From the NCBI RefSeq assembly GCF_000143985.1, contig NC_014364.1:2604001-2668000 (forward strand): a stretch of DNA of 64,000 nucleotides. The letters run 5' to 3'. Origin of the DNA: Sediminispirochaeta smaragdinae DSM 11293 (GTDB taxonomy: Bacteria > Spirochaetota > Spirochaetia > DSM-16054 > Sediminispirochaetaceae). Both the position numbers and the translations under genes were made by a program. The notes under the pieces were generated by a model. That model ran no database searches. It saw only the letters and a list, made by a program, of their open reading frames with translations, and had not been told where the DNA came from. Positions 38,901 through 49,952 of the stretch are shown here, piece after piece (the first letter of the stretch is position 1; the number at the start of each line of letters is the position of its first letter).

Positions 38901-39077
38901 CAATTCAAAATAGTGTTCTTTTGATTGGGGATCGCTGTAACTCTCGGCAGATTCCGCCTCCTCCACACGGATCGTCGTCTCGGCGGAAAGGAGCTGCCCC
39001 CCAAAGAACAACAAAGCCATTGCCCAAACGAGGGGGAAGCGGTACATCATACAATAGTTGCGTGCCCCTTGCTTCAT
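35901..39077 (-). CDS. lptD: LptD/OstA-like outer-membrane assembly protein
   Basis: 1058 residues. After a signal peptide (about 12-32) comes an OstA/LptA-like beta-jellyroll (about 40-215) with [20 protein letters not shown], then the conserved junction [19 protein letters not shown] very long barrel region (about 220-1058) is rich in Asp, Ser and aromatics, with an acidic insertion around 400-430 (DEDEELNPS). LptD inserts lipopolysaccharide in the outer leaflet; in spirochaetes the cargo is unclear, as treponemes without classical LPS keep a homologue. The start overlaps the uvrA stop by 4 bases (ATGA), the same neighbourhood I recall from Treponema. Confidence 0.8.
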   Translation of the reverse strand: MKQGARNYCMMYRFPLVWAMALLFFGGQLLSAETTIRVEEAESAESYSDPQSKEHYFELQGDVSITLDDKKNGTLHKVTADYILFNRDTGVLSAKGNVVYELVRNDSSELFRGESLVFNTEDWSGTFFSGASSKEETVEEKSVTFFYSGRSIRRFSDGSVVLDDGVISSSGLEEPYYRIKAKRITIFRPGEWAVKDATLYLGRIPILPLPYFFMPGDTLFIHPNFGYNLTKGYFLQTTTYLRGQSKEEEESGLSFLEYLDGSSDSFRYERDGLFLTKVPSEENEETNNGYIKLVADYYTYLGLLTALQGEYEALGAWQKLFFYAGIAETREIDQSSYGYTTLIEDDGSYDVDWQEPMILGNSFPFRFRFDFSGERKLTKWFTLSMDLPLYSDPTVRSDFLPRKEGMQWKSFIDSDSVLEDESGDAEDEDEELNPSIEISSTDPLVLSKRGDITFTLDSLAIAAILASEDGSGTTLYPLGYYYPESFDLPNLSFSLTGSLFDTFSTSLQTSQGDSESDPSAEGGIALPGAWPGERDVANDVFDIEVEGNGAAPSSISEDADFSSSNSSLFQNSLGFSIKPSASQENVYNVTDYASAEDVSLDKDYTLTKLTGTAALNYKAAIWQDFFSFENKVLFSGTYQDHTIYSDELDSDYGEDADESATRYDVTNSFAATWKPFLASDLWNDSSVVYEGTSTVLAGRWEGDSDTSFNTIPLTWSEDSITNHLFTTSFVRKEVESSQSLSTTLQLPPKDLYVKPVLAVENNWMELSGKGIWTYTAHDWYSDYLIWELGITPFDWLTLSEKVDLGMDSDDHDLAASTVAFSFFDENIELSNALTWDFDDQEVDSYEGEVTLFPLYVDFLAKRAYDYELTNSGWEKQEDDWAFRPYSIETGLKFEFDPDPFWKRRIDLSLSLGSSWEMNLIRYSENEFTFDLSFKLSIAEFLDIEFSSVSSNTLTYQYFDTYSDDPLNIVSDLLDSFAFFDRSRREASNFNLESISIKAVHSMRDWDLNFVYSGSPELVDNDDGLSYYQWRPEFSIFLQWRPIPEIKKEVSYSDDEYDW

Positions 39078-41899
39078 CTCCCGTCCAAGAGATCCTGCAG
39101 ATAACGACCGGTATAGCTCTTCTTGTATCGAGCCACCTCTTCGGGAGTACCGGTGACAACCACCTGCCCTCCTGCCGCTCCACCTTCAGGACCAAGATCG
39201 ATGATATGATCTGCCTGTTTGATCACGTCGAGATTATGCTCGATCAAAAGCACCGTGTTCCCCATGTCCACCAACTGGTGGAGCACTTCCATCAACTTCT
39301 TTACATCGGCAAAATGGAGCCCTGTTGTCGGTTCATCCAGAAGATAGAAGGTCTTTCCGGTGCTGCGCTTAGATAATTCCAGGCTCAACTTCACCCGCTG
39401 AGCCTCCCCTCCCGAGAGCGTTAAGGCGGATTGTCCAAGTTTAATATAGTCGAGCCCCACAGAATGGAGGGTATCAAGTTTACGTTTAACAGAGGGTATG
39501 TGAGAAAAAAATTCCCGGGCCTCTTCTACAGTCATTTCTAGGACCTCGTGAATGTTTTTTCCCTTATATCGGATATCGAGGGTCTCCCGATTGAAGCGCT
39601 TTCCCTTGCACACATCGCAGGTAATGTAGACATCGGGTAGGAAATGCATCTCGATTTTAATCGTTCCATCGCCCTGACAATGTTCACATCGCCCTCCCTT
39701 CACATTAAAAGAGAAGCGGCCGGGTTTGTATCCCCGTGCCTTTGCATCGGGAAGAGAGGCAAAAAGCTCGCGAATAGGAGTAAAGAGGCCAACATAGGTA
39801 GCAGGGTTCGACCTCGGGGTCCTTCCGATGGGAGACTGATCGATATTTATGATCTTATCGATGTTTTCGAGTCCCAGAATTTCATCGTAGGAAGCCTCGG
39901 GGAGTTTGCTTTTCCCCACTCGATTCGAGATTGCGGGAAAAAGGACATCGCTTACCAACGTCGACTTTCCGGACCCGCTCACCCCTGTGACAACCACCAT
40001 CTTTCCCAGCGGGATGGCAACATCTATCCCTTTAAGATTGTGCTCCCTGGCACCTTTAAGGAGGATCTGTTTTCCGTTACCTTGCCTGCGCTCCTGAGGA
40101 ACGGCAATAGTCTCTTTTCCGCTAAGAAACCTTCCCGTTATACTTTTTTTGTTTGCAAGGATCTCTTCCAAGGTTCCTTTTGCAATGACATGCCCCCCAT
40201 GAACGCCAGCCCCTGGACCGAGATCCACAATGTAATCGGCAGTACGAAGGGTCTGCTCGTCATGTTCCACAACAATCAATGTATTGCCAATATCCCGAAG
40301 ATGCTTAAGGGTTGCAATGAGTCGATCGTTATCGCGTTGATGTAAACCAATGGTCGGTTCATCCAGGATATAGAGAACGCCGACAAGACTTGATCCTATC
40401 TGGGTCGCAAGGCGGATTCGTTGGGCCTCTCCTCCGGAAAGGGTACTTGCACGGCGCTCCAAGGTAAGGTATTCCAGGCCGACACTCTTCATGAAGGTGA
40501 GTCTGTCGACGATCTCTTTCATAATCTGAGATGAGATCTTTTTTTCGGTCTCGCTTAGCTTCAGCTTCGAAAAAAAGTTGAGAGAATCATCCACGGAAAG
40601 GCTGGTGAGGTCAAAAATCGAAATTCCCCCGACCTTTACGGAAAGAGCTTCAGGTTTCAGCCGCTTTCCGCCACAGGCCGGGCACTCTTTTTGGGACATA
40701 AAACTCTCAAGCCACTGCTTTATCCCCTCGGAATTTGTTTCGAGGTATCGCCGTTTCAGGTCGTTGAGGACTCCGCGGAACTGGGTCGAATACTCGAACT
40801 TACCCGTTTTCTTCCTGTTCACGTAGGTAACATCGATTTCATCGTCGCTGCCGTTTAAGATAATGTCGAAAATTTTCTCGGGAAGTTCGTTTAAGGGGGT
40901 ATCAAGAGAAAAATTGTAATGTTCCGCCAAAGCCTCAAACCAGCTACGATGCCAGGCGGAATCCGGATTTGCGGTGGCGATGCCCCCCTGGTTGAAAGAG
41001 AGAGACCTATCGGGGATCACCAATTTCGGATCGAACTCAAGGGTCATTCCAAGTCCGGAACAAACCGGACAGGCTCCATAGGGATTATTGAAACTGAAGA
41101 GCCTGGGTTGAAGTTCCGGCATACTAAACCCACAGCGATGGCAGGCATTTTTCTGGGAAAAAAACGCCTCTTTCTCGCCATCCTTTGTCGCCGTAACGGC
41201 GATAAGAGAACCATCGGCAACGGAAAGGGCGGTTTCTACGTCCTCGGCAAGTCGCTTTCGTATATCACGACTCATCTTCAATCTGGAAACCACAATCTCA
41301 ATGGTGTGCTTCTTATTTTTTTCGAGTGTAAACTCTTCATCCAAAGAAGCTACCCGACCATCAACCCGAACACGAACAAATCCGGCCTTCCTCGCATCTT
41401 CAAATATCTTCTGATGTTCCCCCTTCTTCCCCCGAATAACAGGAGCAAGGATCATCAATTTCGTATCTACCGGATGCGAAAGCAATATATCGAGGATTTG
41501 ATCGATCGACTGCTCCTGGATTGGATCCCCGCAATTGGGGCAATAGGCCTTTCCGATCCGGGCCCAGAGCAGCCGGTAATAGTCGTAAATTTCCGTAACA
41601 GTTCCCACCGTCGAACGGGGGTTTTTGTGGGTTGTCTTCTGTTCTATGCTGATGGCGGGACTCAGCCCCTCAATATAGTCGAGATCAGGTTTATCCATTC
41701 TTCCGAGAAACTGCCTGGCATAGGCAGAAAGGGATTCGACATAACGCCTCTGCCCCTCGGCAAAGATGGTATCAAAGGCAAGGCTTGATTTACCGGAACC
41801 GCTAAGTCCGGACACCACAATCAAACTGTCTCTCGGCAACTCAATATCGATATTTTTCAGATTATGCTCTCTAGCACCCTTGATGATGATCTTATTCAT
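39074..41899 (-). CDS. uvrA: Excinuclease ABC subunit A
   Basis: 941 residues from the ATG at 41899 ([17 protein letters not shown]), the universal UvrA N-terminus; 23 codons of open frame upstream are not expected to be translated. Two ABC ATPase halves have Walker [15 protein letters not shown] and [13 protein letters not shown], signature LSGGEAQR twice, and zinc modules ([19 protein letters not shown] with [15 protein letters not shown] with CDVCKG). UvrA finds DNA lesions for nucleotide excision repair. No Shine-Dalgarno is present; a promoter-like TTGCCG-17-TACTCT ends 7 bases before the ATG. Confidence 0.97.
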   Translation of the reverse strand: MNKIIIKGAREHNLKNIDIELPRDSLIVVSGLSGSGKSSLAFDTIFAEGQRRYVESLSAYARQFLGRMDKPDLDYIEGLSPAISIEQKTTHKNPRSTVGTVTEIYDYYRLLWARIGKAYCPNCGDPIQEQSIDQILDILLSHPVDTKLMILAPVIRGKKGEHQKIFEDARKAGFVRVRVDGRVASLDEEFTLEKNKKHTIEIVVSRLKMSRDIRKRLAEDVETALSVADGSLIAVTATKDGEKEAFFSQKNACHRCGFSMPELQPRLFSFNNPYGACPVCSGLGMTLEFDPKLVIPDRSLSFNQGGIATANPDSAWHRSWFEALAEHYNFSLDTPLNELPEKIFDIILNGSDDEIDVTYVNRKKTGKFEYSTQFRGVLNDLKRRYLETNSEGIKQWLESFMSQKECPACGGKRLKPEALSVKVGGISIFDLTSLSVDDSLNFFSKLKLSETEKKISSQIMKEIVDRLTFMKSVGLEYLTLERRASTLSGGEAQRIRLATQIGSSLVGVLYILDEPTIGLHQRDNDRLIATLKHLRDIGNTLIVVEHDEQTLRTADYIVDLGPGAGVHGGHVIAKGTLEEILANKKSITGRFLSGKETIAVPQERRQGNGKQILLKGAREHNLKGIDVAIPLGKMVVVTGVSGSGKSTLVSDVLFPAISNRVGKSKLPEASYDEILGLENIDKIINIDQSPIGRTPRSNPATYVGLFTPIRELFASLPDAKARGYKPGRFSFNVKGGRCEHCQGDGTIKIEMHFLPDVYITCDVCKGKRFNRETLDIRYKGKNIHEVLEMTVEEAREFFSHIPSVKRKLDTLHSVGLDYIKLGQSALTLSGGEAQRVKLSLELSKRSTGKTFYLLDEPTTGLHFADVKKLMEVLHQLVDMGNTVLLIEHNLDVIKQADHIIDLGPEGGAAGGQVVVTGTPEEVARYKKSYTGRYLQDLLDGR

Positions 41900-41906
41900 A
41901 AACAGG

Positions 41907-41935
41907 AGAGTACGAAATTTCCTAAAAACCGGCAA
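41907..41935 (-). promoter_or_regulatory. Candidate leaderless promoter of uvrA
   Basis: On the minus strand TTGCCG (41935-41930), a 17-base spacer and TACTCT (41912-41907), then 7 bases to the ATG. The same TACTCT hexamer precedes the pentapeptide gene at 6 bases. Confidence 0.4.
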
Positions 41936-42863
41936 GCGCATCTTCTGCAAGAAGACGCCAGCGCCCACCGCCGTTAAGGTAGCTCAGGATGGTAAAGAGT
42001 TCCAAGGCACGCTCTTTTGCACCCTCTTGTTCCAGCAGGGAGGCAAAATGGTAGAGAGACTCATACATTCCCGCATCCTCGAAAAAAAGCGCAATATCGT
42101 CATCGGCCTCCCCCTTTTTCAGAAGGTTCAAGGTATTCTCATAACCATACGAGGTGGTGATAAAGCGATATCCAGGCTCTCGGGATAAAAGGAGATCGAT
42201 GGTCATGGAAAGCGGGATGGTACATGCAAGCAGCAAATGTCCCATTGCCGCATCACTCTCCCCTCTTTCCATAAAAAGAGTACCCAAAGCGGCATGGGCG
42301 GGAATTGTTTGGCTACCTTCGGGGCGATAGAGCTCAAGGAATTTATCAGGTCCCTTTTCGAGGTAGTTACTCAAGAGAAGCTTATCGGGAATTTCCTGAA
42401 CTGGATACTCTTTTTTCTGCATCGAGATAATCTCTGCATACACGGCGATTGCTTCTTCCTGCTTACCTTCCCGCTCTAAAACCCTCGCAAGGAGCTTTCG
42501 TGGGGTATACCGTTCTTCCCACACATAGAAGCTCTTTTCATGCTCGATGGCGTTGCGATATGCCTGCTCTGCCAAAAGAAGTTCACCTTCCGCCTCATAC
42601 ACCTTTCCCGTCCAGGTATATCCGTCTGCTATGAGATCGCCCCGCTCCAAGGTTTTTCTAAAATAGAATAGGGCTACTCCCAACTCACCGTCGTGGAAGG
42701 AATTTTTTCCCCGTTCCAGCAAGATCCAGGAGGGGGGGCCCTCGGTACTTTGTGAAAAAAGCCCAGGAACAAGACAGAAGAGAAGTATCATACCGATGAG
42801 AAAAACGCTTCCACCACCATCTCTGCAAGCTTTTACCACCGTAAATTCCTCCCGAGCGATCAC
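41922..42863 (-). CDS. Exported TPR-like protein
   Basis: 313 residues. A signal peptide (about 19-38, [20 protein letters not shown]) has a long charged lead. The mature part is TPR/SEL1-like helical repeats: [54 protein letters not shown]. The start overlaps the ispG stop by 4 bases and uvrA follows 22 bases later. No partner is evident. Confidence 0.7.
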   Translation of the reverse strand: MIAREEFTVVKACRDGGGSVFLIGMILLFCLVPGLFSQSTEGPPSWILLERGKNSFHDGELGVALFYFRKTLERGDLIADGYTWTGKVYEAEGELLLAEQAYRNAIEHEKSFYVWEERYTPRKLLARVLEREGKQEEAIAVYAEIISMQKKEYPVQEIPDKLLLSNYLEKGPDKFLELYRPEGSQTIPAHAALGTLFMERGESDAAMGHLLLACTIPLSMTIDLLLSREPGYRFITTSYGYENTLNLLKKGEADDDIALFFEDAGMYESLYHFASLLEQEGAKERALELFTILSYLNGGGRWRLLAEDALAGF

Positions 42864-43909
42864 CCTTCAAAGGATGAAAATTGATCCCAAAAGGCCTTGT
42901 ACGCCCTTTCCGCTTCCCCTTTATAGACTATAGACCCTTTCCGAAAGACAATCACTTCCCTTCCTGCGCCGGTTATGCCAATGTCTGCGTGACGGGCCTC
43001 CTCCGGACCGTTCACGACACAGCCCATAACCGCAACCGTAAGTGATTTGTCGCTTTTCAATAACTCTTTTTCATAACGGGCAAGAAAGGCATGAGGGTCG
43101 AAGGTTGAACGGCCACACCGAGGACAGCTGATAATCCTAACTCCATTCTTGCGAAGTCCAAGGGCTTTAAGGATCTCAACTCCGGCCATCACCTCTTTGA
43201 TCGGTTCTTCGGAAAGACTTACACGGATAGTATCACCGATGCCCATAAGCAAAAGGCGAGAAATCATGATCGACGACTTTACCGTTCCGGGAACCAAGGG
43301 CCCTGATTCTGTAAGACCTATATGCAGAGGATAGCGATATCGCTGTGAAAAAAGGGTATTAGCTTTTACACTGCTTTCAATATCGGACGATTTCAGACTG
43401 AAGACCACCCGGCTAAAGCCTATTTTCTCAAGAATACCGATCTCCTCTTCGGCAGCAAGCAGCATGGCCTCTCCACGATCGGGGTGATTGCGAAGCGTTC
43501 GAGGCAGAGATCCTCCATTTATACCGACGCGAATTGCAACCCCGGCATCGGCGGCCGCACGAAGCACCGTCTCGGCCTTTTCCCGTGATCCTATATTTCC
43601 AGGATTAATGCGGACCTTATGGACACCTGCACGAATGGCCTCGAGAGCAATGCGATGATCAAAATGAATATCCGCAACGATCGGGATCGGGCTTCTTTTG
43701 GCAATCGATCCGATGATTCTCGCATCTTCAAGACGGGGAGCCGAAAACCGTATTAGATCACAACCAAAGGCCGCAAAATCATGTATGGATGCCAACACAT
43801 CATCAATAGTTTCACCGAGAGGACGCTTCCACATGGTTTGGACCGTTACGGGAGCGTCGCCTCCTATAAAGAGATCCCCGACGGGAATTTTTTCTCGTAG
43901 CATGTTCAT
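42860..43909 (-). CDS. ispG: 4-hydroxy-3-methylbut-2-enyl-diphosphate synthase IspG (GcpE)
   Basis: 349 residues, the short bacterial form. It converts MEcPP to HMBPP in the non-mevalonate isoprenoid route with a [4Fe-4S] cluster. The TIM-barrel part has VQTMWKRPL, DIHFDHRIALEA, VRINPGN and the C-terminal cluster domain has SCPRCGRSTFD and VMGCVVNGPEEARHAD with three Cys ligands. The start has only a weak ribosome site; ATG at 43903 is an alternative. It begins the ispG-TPR-uvrA-lptD operon directly after the V-ATPase terminator. Confidence 0.96.
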   Translation of the reverse strand: MNMLREKIPVGDLFIGGDAPVTVQTMWKRPLGETIDDVLASIHDFAAFGCDLIRFSAPRLEDARIIGSIAKRSPIPIVADIHFDHRIALEAIRAGVHKVRINPGNIGSREKAETVLRAAADAGVAIRVGINGGSLPRTLRNHPDRGEAMLLAAEEEIGILEKIGFSRVVFSLKSSDIESSVKANTLFSQRYRYPLHIGLTESGPLVPGTVKSSIMISRLLLMGIGDTIRVSLSEEPIKEVMAGVEILKALGLRKNGVRIISCPRCGRSTFDPHAFLARYEKELLKSDKSLTVAVMGCVVNGPEEARHADIGITGAGREVIVFRKGSIVYKGEAERAYKAFWDQFSSFEG

Positions 43910-43920
43910 TACACCACTTT

Positions 43921-43961
43921 AAAAAAGCCGGCCCGTATGCCATCGGCGGAGGACCGGCTTT
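43921..43961 (-). terminator. Intrinsic terminator of the V-ATPase operon
   Basis: AAAGCCGG (43924-43931) and CCGGCTTT (43954-43961) form an 8-base stem around a 22-base loop. On the minus strand the stem runs into a T-run (six Ts at 43926-43921, the first three shared with the stem). It lies 22 bases past the atpK stop. Confidence 0.75.
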
Positions 43962-43982
43962 ATATACATGAATTTGGTGAGC

Positions 43983-44414
43983 CTATCCGACGACACCCAT
44001 CATAAATACCATAACAAACAAGGCAACCGTCTCGATCAAACCAAGGACCATGATATAGTTACCAAATCCCTTACCTGTTTCAGCCAAGGCATCGGATGCA
44101 TATGCGCCAGCCTTTCCCTGGAAAAAAGCGGAAAGTCCCATTGCAATACCGCCGAACAAGCCTACACCAAGCAAAAGCCAACCATTCGCCGTATCGGCAA
44201 CCCCTTTGAGGGTATTCATCAGAATATACCCGTAGATGGTCTGAGTAAGGGGAGCCCCAACAAAGGCAACCAGCATGAATGGTGCCGGTTTGTTCTGTGC
44301 AAAGCACTTTTTCCATGCACCGACTGCAGCCATTCCGGCGGCACCGGCACCAAAGGCTGATCCCATTGCCGCAAAAGCAAGGGCTGCTCCAATTCCTAAC
44401 ATTCCGAAGTTCAT
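43983..44414 (-). CDS. atpK: V-type ATPase subunit K (membrane rotor)
   Basis: 143 residues, the 16-kDa form with two hairpins (four helices). The essential carboxylate is Glu in GLIETVALF. The expected Na+ ligands of NtpK-type rotors are also present: Thr and Gln in APLTQTIYG and Gln in AFFQGKAG. The first hairpin has no carboxylate, as in V-type duplicated subunits. The ring drives ion flow through the membrane with subunit I. It is the last gene of the operon, followed by a terminator. Confidence 0.9.
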   Translation of the reverse strand: MNFGMLGIGAALAFAAMGSAFGAGAAGMAAVGAWKKCFAQNKPAPFMLVAFVGAPLTQTIYGYILMNTLKGVADTANGWLLLGVGLFGGIAMGLSAFFQGKAGAYASDALAETGKGFGNYIMVLGLIETVALFVMVFMMGVVG

Positions 44415-44444
44415 CTGCTCTCTCCTTCTTTCTAAATGAAGTAT

Positions 44445-46268
44445 TTACTTCGTTTCTTTTTTTCGAAAGGGGTCATATGCAACCCCAGTCCATTCCATTC
44501 CCAAGTGACCTGAAAATTCCAGTACATTCAATCGTATACCATGTACGATCACGGAAAGCGCTCCCATGGCAAGATTCAGTCCATGGCCGAGGAGAAGGAT
44601 CAGAACACTACCGATGATCCCGACAACGTCGTTTCCCAATCCGGAAGCCATGGCATTGAAGCTTTTTGCGATCTCAACCGTTGCAAGTCCGACGGCGAAA
44701 AGACGTATGTAACTGATAATATCGGAAAAGGCGGAAATAGAATCCAAGAATGTTGTCAAAAAACCACCGATCCCTTTAAGAACACCCTTGATGAAATTTC
44801 CCTCCTGCTGGCCGAAGAGGAAGACAGCCGCCAAGCCGCCTATGATCATGTAAATACTGTAGGTCGGCATGGGAAATTTCTCTGCATCAAGAACAAGGTT
44901 CAGAACAAGATAAAAAAGGCCCAAAACCATCGAGAGCCAGCCAAGCTGGGCAAAAGCACGGATCATAGGTTTCTTCTTCACCTCTGTCATAAAATTCCAA
45001 ATGTGGGCAATAGAAAGATGTATTGTTCCCAATACAAAACAGATGAATTTTATCACTTGAGAACTCTCTTCCGATCCAAAACTGGCTATGGCGGGAATCG
45101 TCAAGGCCTTTAAGGGGGGAAGCTCTGCCAGAAATTGAGATCCGAACCAGGTACCGGTAATGGCGCCCCAAACCACTGTACAAGAACTCAAAACCGTAAG
45201 CAGCACCATGGCCGTTGGGACCTTCCCCGTTTTTTTCCTGCCGCTTCGCATTCCAAGCAGAGCAGGGATGAGGAAGATAAGGCCGTACCCTGCATCGCCG
45301 ATAATCATAGCAAAAAAGATGCTGAAAAAGATAAGGAAAAAGAGACTAATATCCCGTTCGTGATAGCCAGGTATCGTTCCCAACATACCGAAAACCGGCT
45401 GGATAATGGAGATGGCCTTGGGATTTTCAACCAGAGTCGGAACTTGATCCTCATCATCGGGATCCGTAATGATAATCCCCATACCGTTTTTAGCGGCCAT
45501 CTTTTTGATATCTTCGCTTCGCTTTTCGGGAATAAACCCCTTCAGGTAAACAATCGTCCCTTCCGAGTGCATGCCGGTTACAACATTCTCAAACTGAACC
45601 ATTTCGTCCAATTCATTAAGCACCCTTGCCAAACGGTTTCGGCTCGAAGAAAGGCGATCAAGCTCTTCCTGAATATGGGTGATCTGGGAATGTCGGTCTT
45701 CAATTGCACCTTCGATCTCGGAAAGTGGTTTCTCGGGAGGCAAAAACTCTTTCCAGCCCTCGGCAGCGAGGCTTCCATCATCCACAACCGCAACATAGCG
45801 AACGCTTTTTGTTGTTCGTACGGGAAAAAGATTTTTCACCGTACCGGCCGTTTTTGCCTGCTCGGCACTAAGTTCGAAAAGCCGTAAAGCTATCCCCCGT
45901 TTCTTCAATTCTTCGATCATCAGGGGATCAAAATCCCCCCAGGGTACAACCCGTTCACGTTCCCGCTCAAAGCGTTCAACATCATCGGATAATTCCCGGA
46001 TGCGTTCGGCCTGGCGATTCACCCTTCGTGCCAGTTCCAATGCAGCATCAAAAGATGAAGGGCCGCCGCTTTCCTCCGGAGCATCAGGCGAAAGGGTAAA
46101 AATCGCACGATCAACCATGTCTCTGGTTTTTTTCAGCTCTTCCAATCGCTCACCACTTCCGGCCAGCTGTTCAATATGAAGCAGACCGAAATCTTGCAAT
46201 TTTGCGATTGAATCGCTTTTTCGTGTCTCGGTGGTAACCAAAACCACCTTTTTCATAGGTACAATCAT
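44445..46268 (-). CDS. atpI: V-type ATPase subunit I (stator membrane subunit)
   Basis: 607 residues. An N-terminal cytoplasmic half with coiled coils (about 1-300) is followed by seven or eight helices (about 305-590). The conserved MIGDAGYGLIFLIPALLGM, SYIRLFAVGLATVEIAKSFN with the functional Arg and LGHGLNLAMGALSVIVHGIRLNVLEF are clear. It carries the ion half-channels and peripheral stalk contacts. It starts 2 bases after atpD. Confidence 0.93.
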   Translation of the reverse strand: MIVPMKKVVLVTTETRKSDSIAKLQDFGLLHIEQLAGSGERLEELKKTRDMVDRAIFTLSPDAPEESGGPSSFDAALELARRVNRQAERIRELSDDVERFERERERVVPWGDFDPLMIEELKKRGIALRLFELSAEQAKTAGTVKNLFPVRTTKSVRYVAVVDDGSLAAEGWKEFLPPEKPLSEIEGAIEDRHSQITHIQEELDRLSSSRNRLARVLNELDEMVQFENVVTGMHSEGTIVYLKGFIPEKRSEDIKKMAAKNGMGIIITDPDDEDQVPTLVENPKAISIIQPVFGMLGTIPGYHERDISLFFLIFFSIFFAMIIGDAGYGLIFLIPALLGMRSGRKKTGKVPTAMVLLTVLSSCTVVWGAITGTWFGSQFLAELPPLKALTIPAIASFGSEESSQVIKFICFVLGTIHLSIAHIWNFMTEVKKKPMIRAFAQLGWLSMVLGLFYLVLNLVLDAEKFPMPTYSIYMIIGGLAAVFLFGQQEGNFIKGVLKGIGGFLTTFLDSISAFSDIISYIRLFAVGLATVEIAKSFNAMASGLGNDVVGIIGSVLILLLGHGLNLAMGALSVIVHGIRLNVLEFSGHLGMEWTGVAYDPFRKKETK

Positions 46269-46270
46269 CG

Positions 46271-46870
46271 CTAAGAGACCCTCACAATCTTGTTCTTGGC
46301 AATCTTTCCGCGAACCACCGAAGCTGTCTGCTGATCGCTAAGATAGATCTGAATCTTTCGGATGTTCTTTTTTGTTTCGGGTATTTTTACCTTTTCGAAA
46401 AGATTGACCCGCTGCGTCGTGATCCGTAATTCCTCGCCCAGAAGATCTGCCTGCTGGCGCAGAATCTCAATCTCAGCATCCAAGGAGGAAATTTCTTTCA
46501 GGGTCACAACACCCTTATCAACCCAAAGGGGCTTTTCAAACAGGTCATAGGGGATGGTATCCAAAATCAGTTTGCGAAAGACCGGTATATCGACACCAGC
46601 GATATTTCCCATTTCCCGGTCCACAGCCTTGACTCGAACCAACTCCCCTATTCCGACATCTTCACCGAATACCGCTATCCAGCTGGCAAGATCGTCACGA
46701 AGCTGTTTCTGCTTTGCCTCAATGTCCCTGATCTTCTGTTCGACCTGACGGATGACCATCTGCAGCTGCTGCTTTTTCAGCATAAGGGTCGGAAGGTAGC
46801 GCTGGTACCGTTTAAGAGCATCCTTTTGTTTTTTCTGTTCGTTTTTGGTCAGCTTTACCGCCGCCATCAC
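46271..46870 (-). CDS. atpD: V-type ATPase subunit D (central stalk)
   Basis: 199 residues, almost wholly helical: an N-terminal coiled coil (KLTKNEQKKQKDALKRYQRY, LKKQQLQMVIRQVEQKIRD) and a C-terminal one (ITTQRVNLFEKVKIPETKKN), which together form the central rotor shaft. The subunit F partner is not seen in the operon. It lies 1 base after atpB. Confidence 0.9.
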   Translation of the reverse strand: MMAAVKLTKNEQKKQKDALKRYQRYLPTLMLKKQQLQMVIRQVEQKIRDIEAKQKQLRDDLASWIAVFGEDVGIGELVRVKAVDREMGNIAGVDIPVFRKLILDTIPYDLFEKPLWVDKGVVTLKEISSLDAEIEILRQQADLLGEELRITTQRVNLFEKVKIPETKKNIRKIQIYLSDQQTASVVRGKIAKNKIVRVS

Positions 46871-46871
46871 A

Positions 46872-48179
46872 TCATCCTTTCGGCCAGAACTTGTTGAGCA
46901 ATTCCGTTCTCAGACCGGTCTCTTCCTTGGTAAAACATTCGGAAAGAATCTCCCAGCCGTTGTCCAGCGCTTTTTCAAGGGGAATATTCACCGAAAGGTC
47001 CATCATCTGCTCTTCGAAAAGCACACCATATTTCAGGAGCTTATTGTCCCAGTCGGTCATACGGAATCCCATGGATCGTTTCTCCAGCGACTCCTTGTAT
47101 GCGGCATAGAGTTTGATCATACCGTCCATAAGAGCCCGGTGATCCTCTCTGGTATCCTTATTGACCGACTGCTTCAGTCGTGAAAGGCTTCCGAAGGGCT
47201 CGATTCTTCCTCCTTTGAGGTAATACTGCCCCTCTGTGATGTATCCGGTATTATCGGGAACAGGATGGGTAACATCATCTCCCGGCATGGTAGTAACGGC
47301 AAGGATGGTAATTGAACCGGACCCCTCAAAATCGACGGCCTTTTCGTATCGACTTGCAAGCTGGCTGTAAAGGTCTCCGGGATACCCACGGTTTGAGGGA
47401 ACCTGCTCCATGGTTATGGACATCTCTTTCAAAGCATCTGCGAAGTTGGTCATATCAGAAAGAAGGACAAGCACCTTCTTTCCTTCAAGGGCAAATTTTT
47501 CGGCCACGGCAAGGGCGATATCCGGAACCAAAAGACATTCAACGATGGGGTCCGCCGCCGTGTGTACGAAAAAGATGGTACGGCTCATGGCCCCGCCGGA
47601 TTCAAGGGTCTCTTTAAAATAGAGGTAATCGTCGTACTTAAGCCCCATACCTCCCAAAATGATCAGGTCGACTTCCGCCTGCATGGCAATTCGAGCCAGC
47701 AACTCGTTGTAGGGCTCTCCGGAAACGGAGAAGATCGGCAACTTCTGACTCTCCACCAGGGTATTAAAGAGGTCGATCATGGGAATACCGGTACGTATCA
47801 TATTGCGAGGGATGATACGCTTGGCCGGATTTACCGAAGGCCCCCCGATATCGATCAGGTTCTCGTTAAGCTCGGGACCATTATCCCTGGGTTTACCGCT
47901 TCCGGTAAAAATCCGCCCGAGTAGGTTTTCCGAATAGGAGATCTGCATCGGATGACCGAGGAAACGCACCTCGTCTCCGGTGGATATTCCCCGACCTCCG
48001 GTAAAAACCTGAAGGGAAACCCGATCTCCGTCGAGTCGGATAACGTTGGCAAGCGAATCACCGTGACGGCTGCTTACCACCGCAAGATCATCATAGCGGA
48101 CCCCGTCTGCCTTTACGGTAATAACACTTCCGGCGATCGCCTCAATTTTACTGTATACTTTGCGCATCGTTTCTCCCAC
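46872..48179 (-). CDS. atpB: V-type ATPase subunit B
   Basis: 435 residues, the non-catalytic nucleotide-site subunit. It has [20 protein letters not shown], a degenerate Walker region ([18 protein letters not shown]), the signature [15 protein letters not shown] and the [18 protein letters not shown] motif. It alternates with subunit A in the V1 head. The start is 6 bases after atpA. Confidence 0.95.
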   Translation of the reverse strand: MGETMRKVYSKIEAIAGSVITVKADGVRYDDLAVVSSRHGDSLANVIRLDGDRVSLQVFTGGRGISTGDEVRFLGHPMQISYSENLLGRIFTGSGKPRDNGPELNENLIDIGGPSVNPAKRIIPRNMIRTGIPMIDLFNTLVESQKLPIFSVSGEPYNELLARIAMQAEVDLIILGGMGLKYDDYLYFKETLESGGAMSRTIFFVHTAADPIVECLLVPDIALAVAEKFALEGKKVLVLLSDMTNFADALKEMSITMEQVPSNRGYPGDLYSQLASRYEKAVDFEGSGSITILAVTTMPGDDVTHPVPDNTGYITEGQYYLKGGRIEPFGSLSRLKQSVNKDTREDHRALMDGMIKLYAAYKESLEKRSMGFRMTDWDNKLLKYGVLFEEQMMDLSVNIPLEKALDNGWEILSECFTKEETGLRTELLNKFWPKG

Positions 48180-48185
48180 CTTTCA

Positions 48186-49952
48186 CTATGCCTGCTTTAG
48201 CAGCCGTTTCGCATCTTCCTGAAAACCGGTCTTCTTTTCGTCGAACATCTGACGGATCATCTTTTCCTGGGCAACAAACTCATCAGACTTCCATTCGCTT
48301 CCATTGAAATCGAGAAAGCGCTGGCGCAACTGGTTGAAATAGGTTCGAGCCTCATCCTTCTGGGAAAGATCATAGTTCGAACCGATAATTTCGAAGAGCA
48401 GATTAAAGACGTAGGTCTGACGCTCCACGCCTACCGCAGCATCGACAGGATCAAAGGAGTTCTGCTGCAGGTAGACATAATCGATAAAATCGGATTTGAG
48501 ATAGATGATATAGTCGTCGATACTGGTGCCTTCCTCACCGACGACCTTCATCATCTGCCCCACCTCATCGCCCCGATGCAGAACCTGCCGGGCGTATTCG
48601 GTTTTCTGGGGCTCGATGACCCCACTATACTTGCTCCAACTGTCCAGAGGGTGGATAGCCGGATATTTTCTTGCATCCGACCGTTCCCGCGAGAGTCCGT
48701 GGAAGGCACCAACGACCTTCAAGGTCGCCTGGGTCACAGGCTCTTCGAAGTTCCCTCCGGCGGGGCTTACGGTACCACCGATGGTGACCGATCCGATCGA
48801 TCCATCTTTGAGCCGGACCACACCGGCACGTTCATAGAAACCGGCGATAACCGATTCGAGGTAGGCGGGAAAGGCCTCTTCTCCCGGTATCTCTTCAAGA
48901 CGACCGGACATCTCACGCATTGCCTGGGCCCAACGGCTCGTGGAGTCGGGAAGCATGAGAACGTTGAGTCCCATCTGCCGGTAGTACTCGGCCAGCGTAA
49001 CAGCGGTATAGACCGAGGCTTCCCGGGCCGCAACCGGCATGGAACTTGTGTTACAGATGATGATCGTCCGCTCCATCAAGCTTTTTCCCGTTCGCGGGTC
49101 GATCAGTTCGGGAAACTCCTTCAATGTCTCGACGACCTCACCTGCACGTTCACCGCAGGCCGCAATAATAACGATATCCACTTCGGCATGTCGGCTGGTA
49201 ATCTGCTGCAAGACTGTCTTTCCGGCACCGAATGGACCGGGAATACAGTAGGTCCCGCCGAGGGCCACCGGAAAAAAGGTATCGATCAGACGGACCTTGG
49301 TGATCATCGGTTTAGTCGGCTTAAGTCGCTCGTCGAAGCAGGAAATAGCCCGTTTTACCGGCCAATGAAAGCTCATGGTAAGGGGAATATCGTTTCCCTT
49401 TTCATCGGTCATCACCGCAATCTCATGATCGATGTCGTAGCTTCCAGCCGACTCCATCTTTTTTATGCGGTAGCTTCCCTGCTTATCGAAGGGAACCATA
49501 ATCCGATGCTCGAAAATCCCTTCGGGGACAGTTCCAAGGGTATCGGCTGCGGTAACACTATCTCCAACCTTCACCTTGGGAGAAAAATCCCACTTTTTGT
49601 CCCGAGGTAAAGCACTCAGGTAGACTCCTCGCTGAAGAAAGAAGCCGCACTGCTGGGCCAATTCGGGAAGCGGGTTCTGAAGGCCGTCGTAGATCTGCGT
49701 CAGCAAACCGGGACCAAGCTCTACAGCCAGCAGCTCTCCGGTAAACTCCACACTGTCGCCAACTCCGACTCCACCGGTCATCTCAAAAACCTGCATCTCA
49801 GCCCGGTCTCCCCGGATTCGTATAACCTCCGACTTGAGGCGTTTTTCATCTAAAACGATATATCCCACTTCATTCAAAGAGACGGTACCGTCGACTAAGA
49901 CCGATACCATATTTCCGTTTACGCCTATGACTTTACCACTGCTCCTATCCAT
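48186..49952 (-). CDS. atpA: V-type ATPase catalytic subunit A
   Basis: 588 residues, full length. Walker A is GPFGAGKTVLQ near residue 233; IIAACGERAGEVVE, LMLPDSTSRWAQAMREMS and the V-type insertion domain before Walker A are present. ATP hydrolysis or synthesis occurs here. The ATG shares a base with the stop of the DUF2764-like gene. Confidence 0.97.
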   Translation of the reverse strand: MDRSSGKVIGVNGNMVSVLVDGTVSLNEVGYIVLDEKRLKSEVIRIRGDRAEMQVFEMTGGVGVGDSVEFTGELLAVELGPGLLTQIYDGLQNPLPELAQQCGFFLQRGVYLSALPRDKKWDFSPKVKVGDSVTAADTLGTVPEGIFEHRIMVPFDKQGSYRIKKMESAGSYDIDHEIAVMTDEKGNDIPLTMSFHWPVKRAISCFDERLKPTKPMITKVRLIDTFFPVALGGTYCIPGPFGAGKTVLQQITSRHAEVDIVIIAACGERAGEVVETLKEFPELIDPRTGKSLMERTIIICNTSSMPVAAREASVYTAVTLAEYYRQMGLNVLMLPDSTSRWAQAMREMSGRLEEIPGEEAFPAYLESVIAGFYERAGVVRLKDGSIGSVTIGGTVSPAGGNFEEPVTQATLKVVGAFHGLSRERSDARKYPAIHPLDSWSKYSGVIEPQKTEYARQVLHRGDEVGQMMKVVGEEGTSIDDYIIYLKSDFIDYVYLQQNSFDPVDAAVGVERQTYVFNLLFEIIGSNYDLSQKDEARTYFNQLRQRFLDFNGSEWKSDEFVAQEKMIRQMFDEKKTGFQEDAKRLLKQA

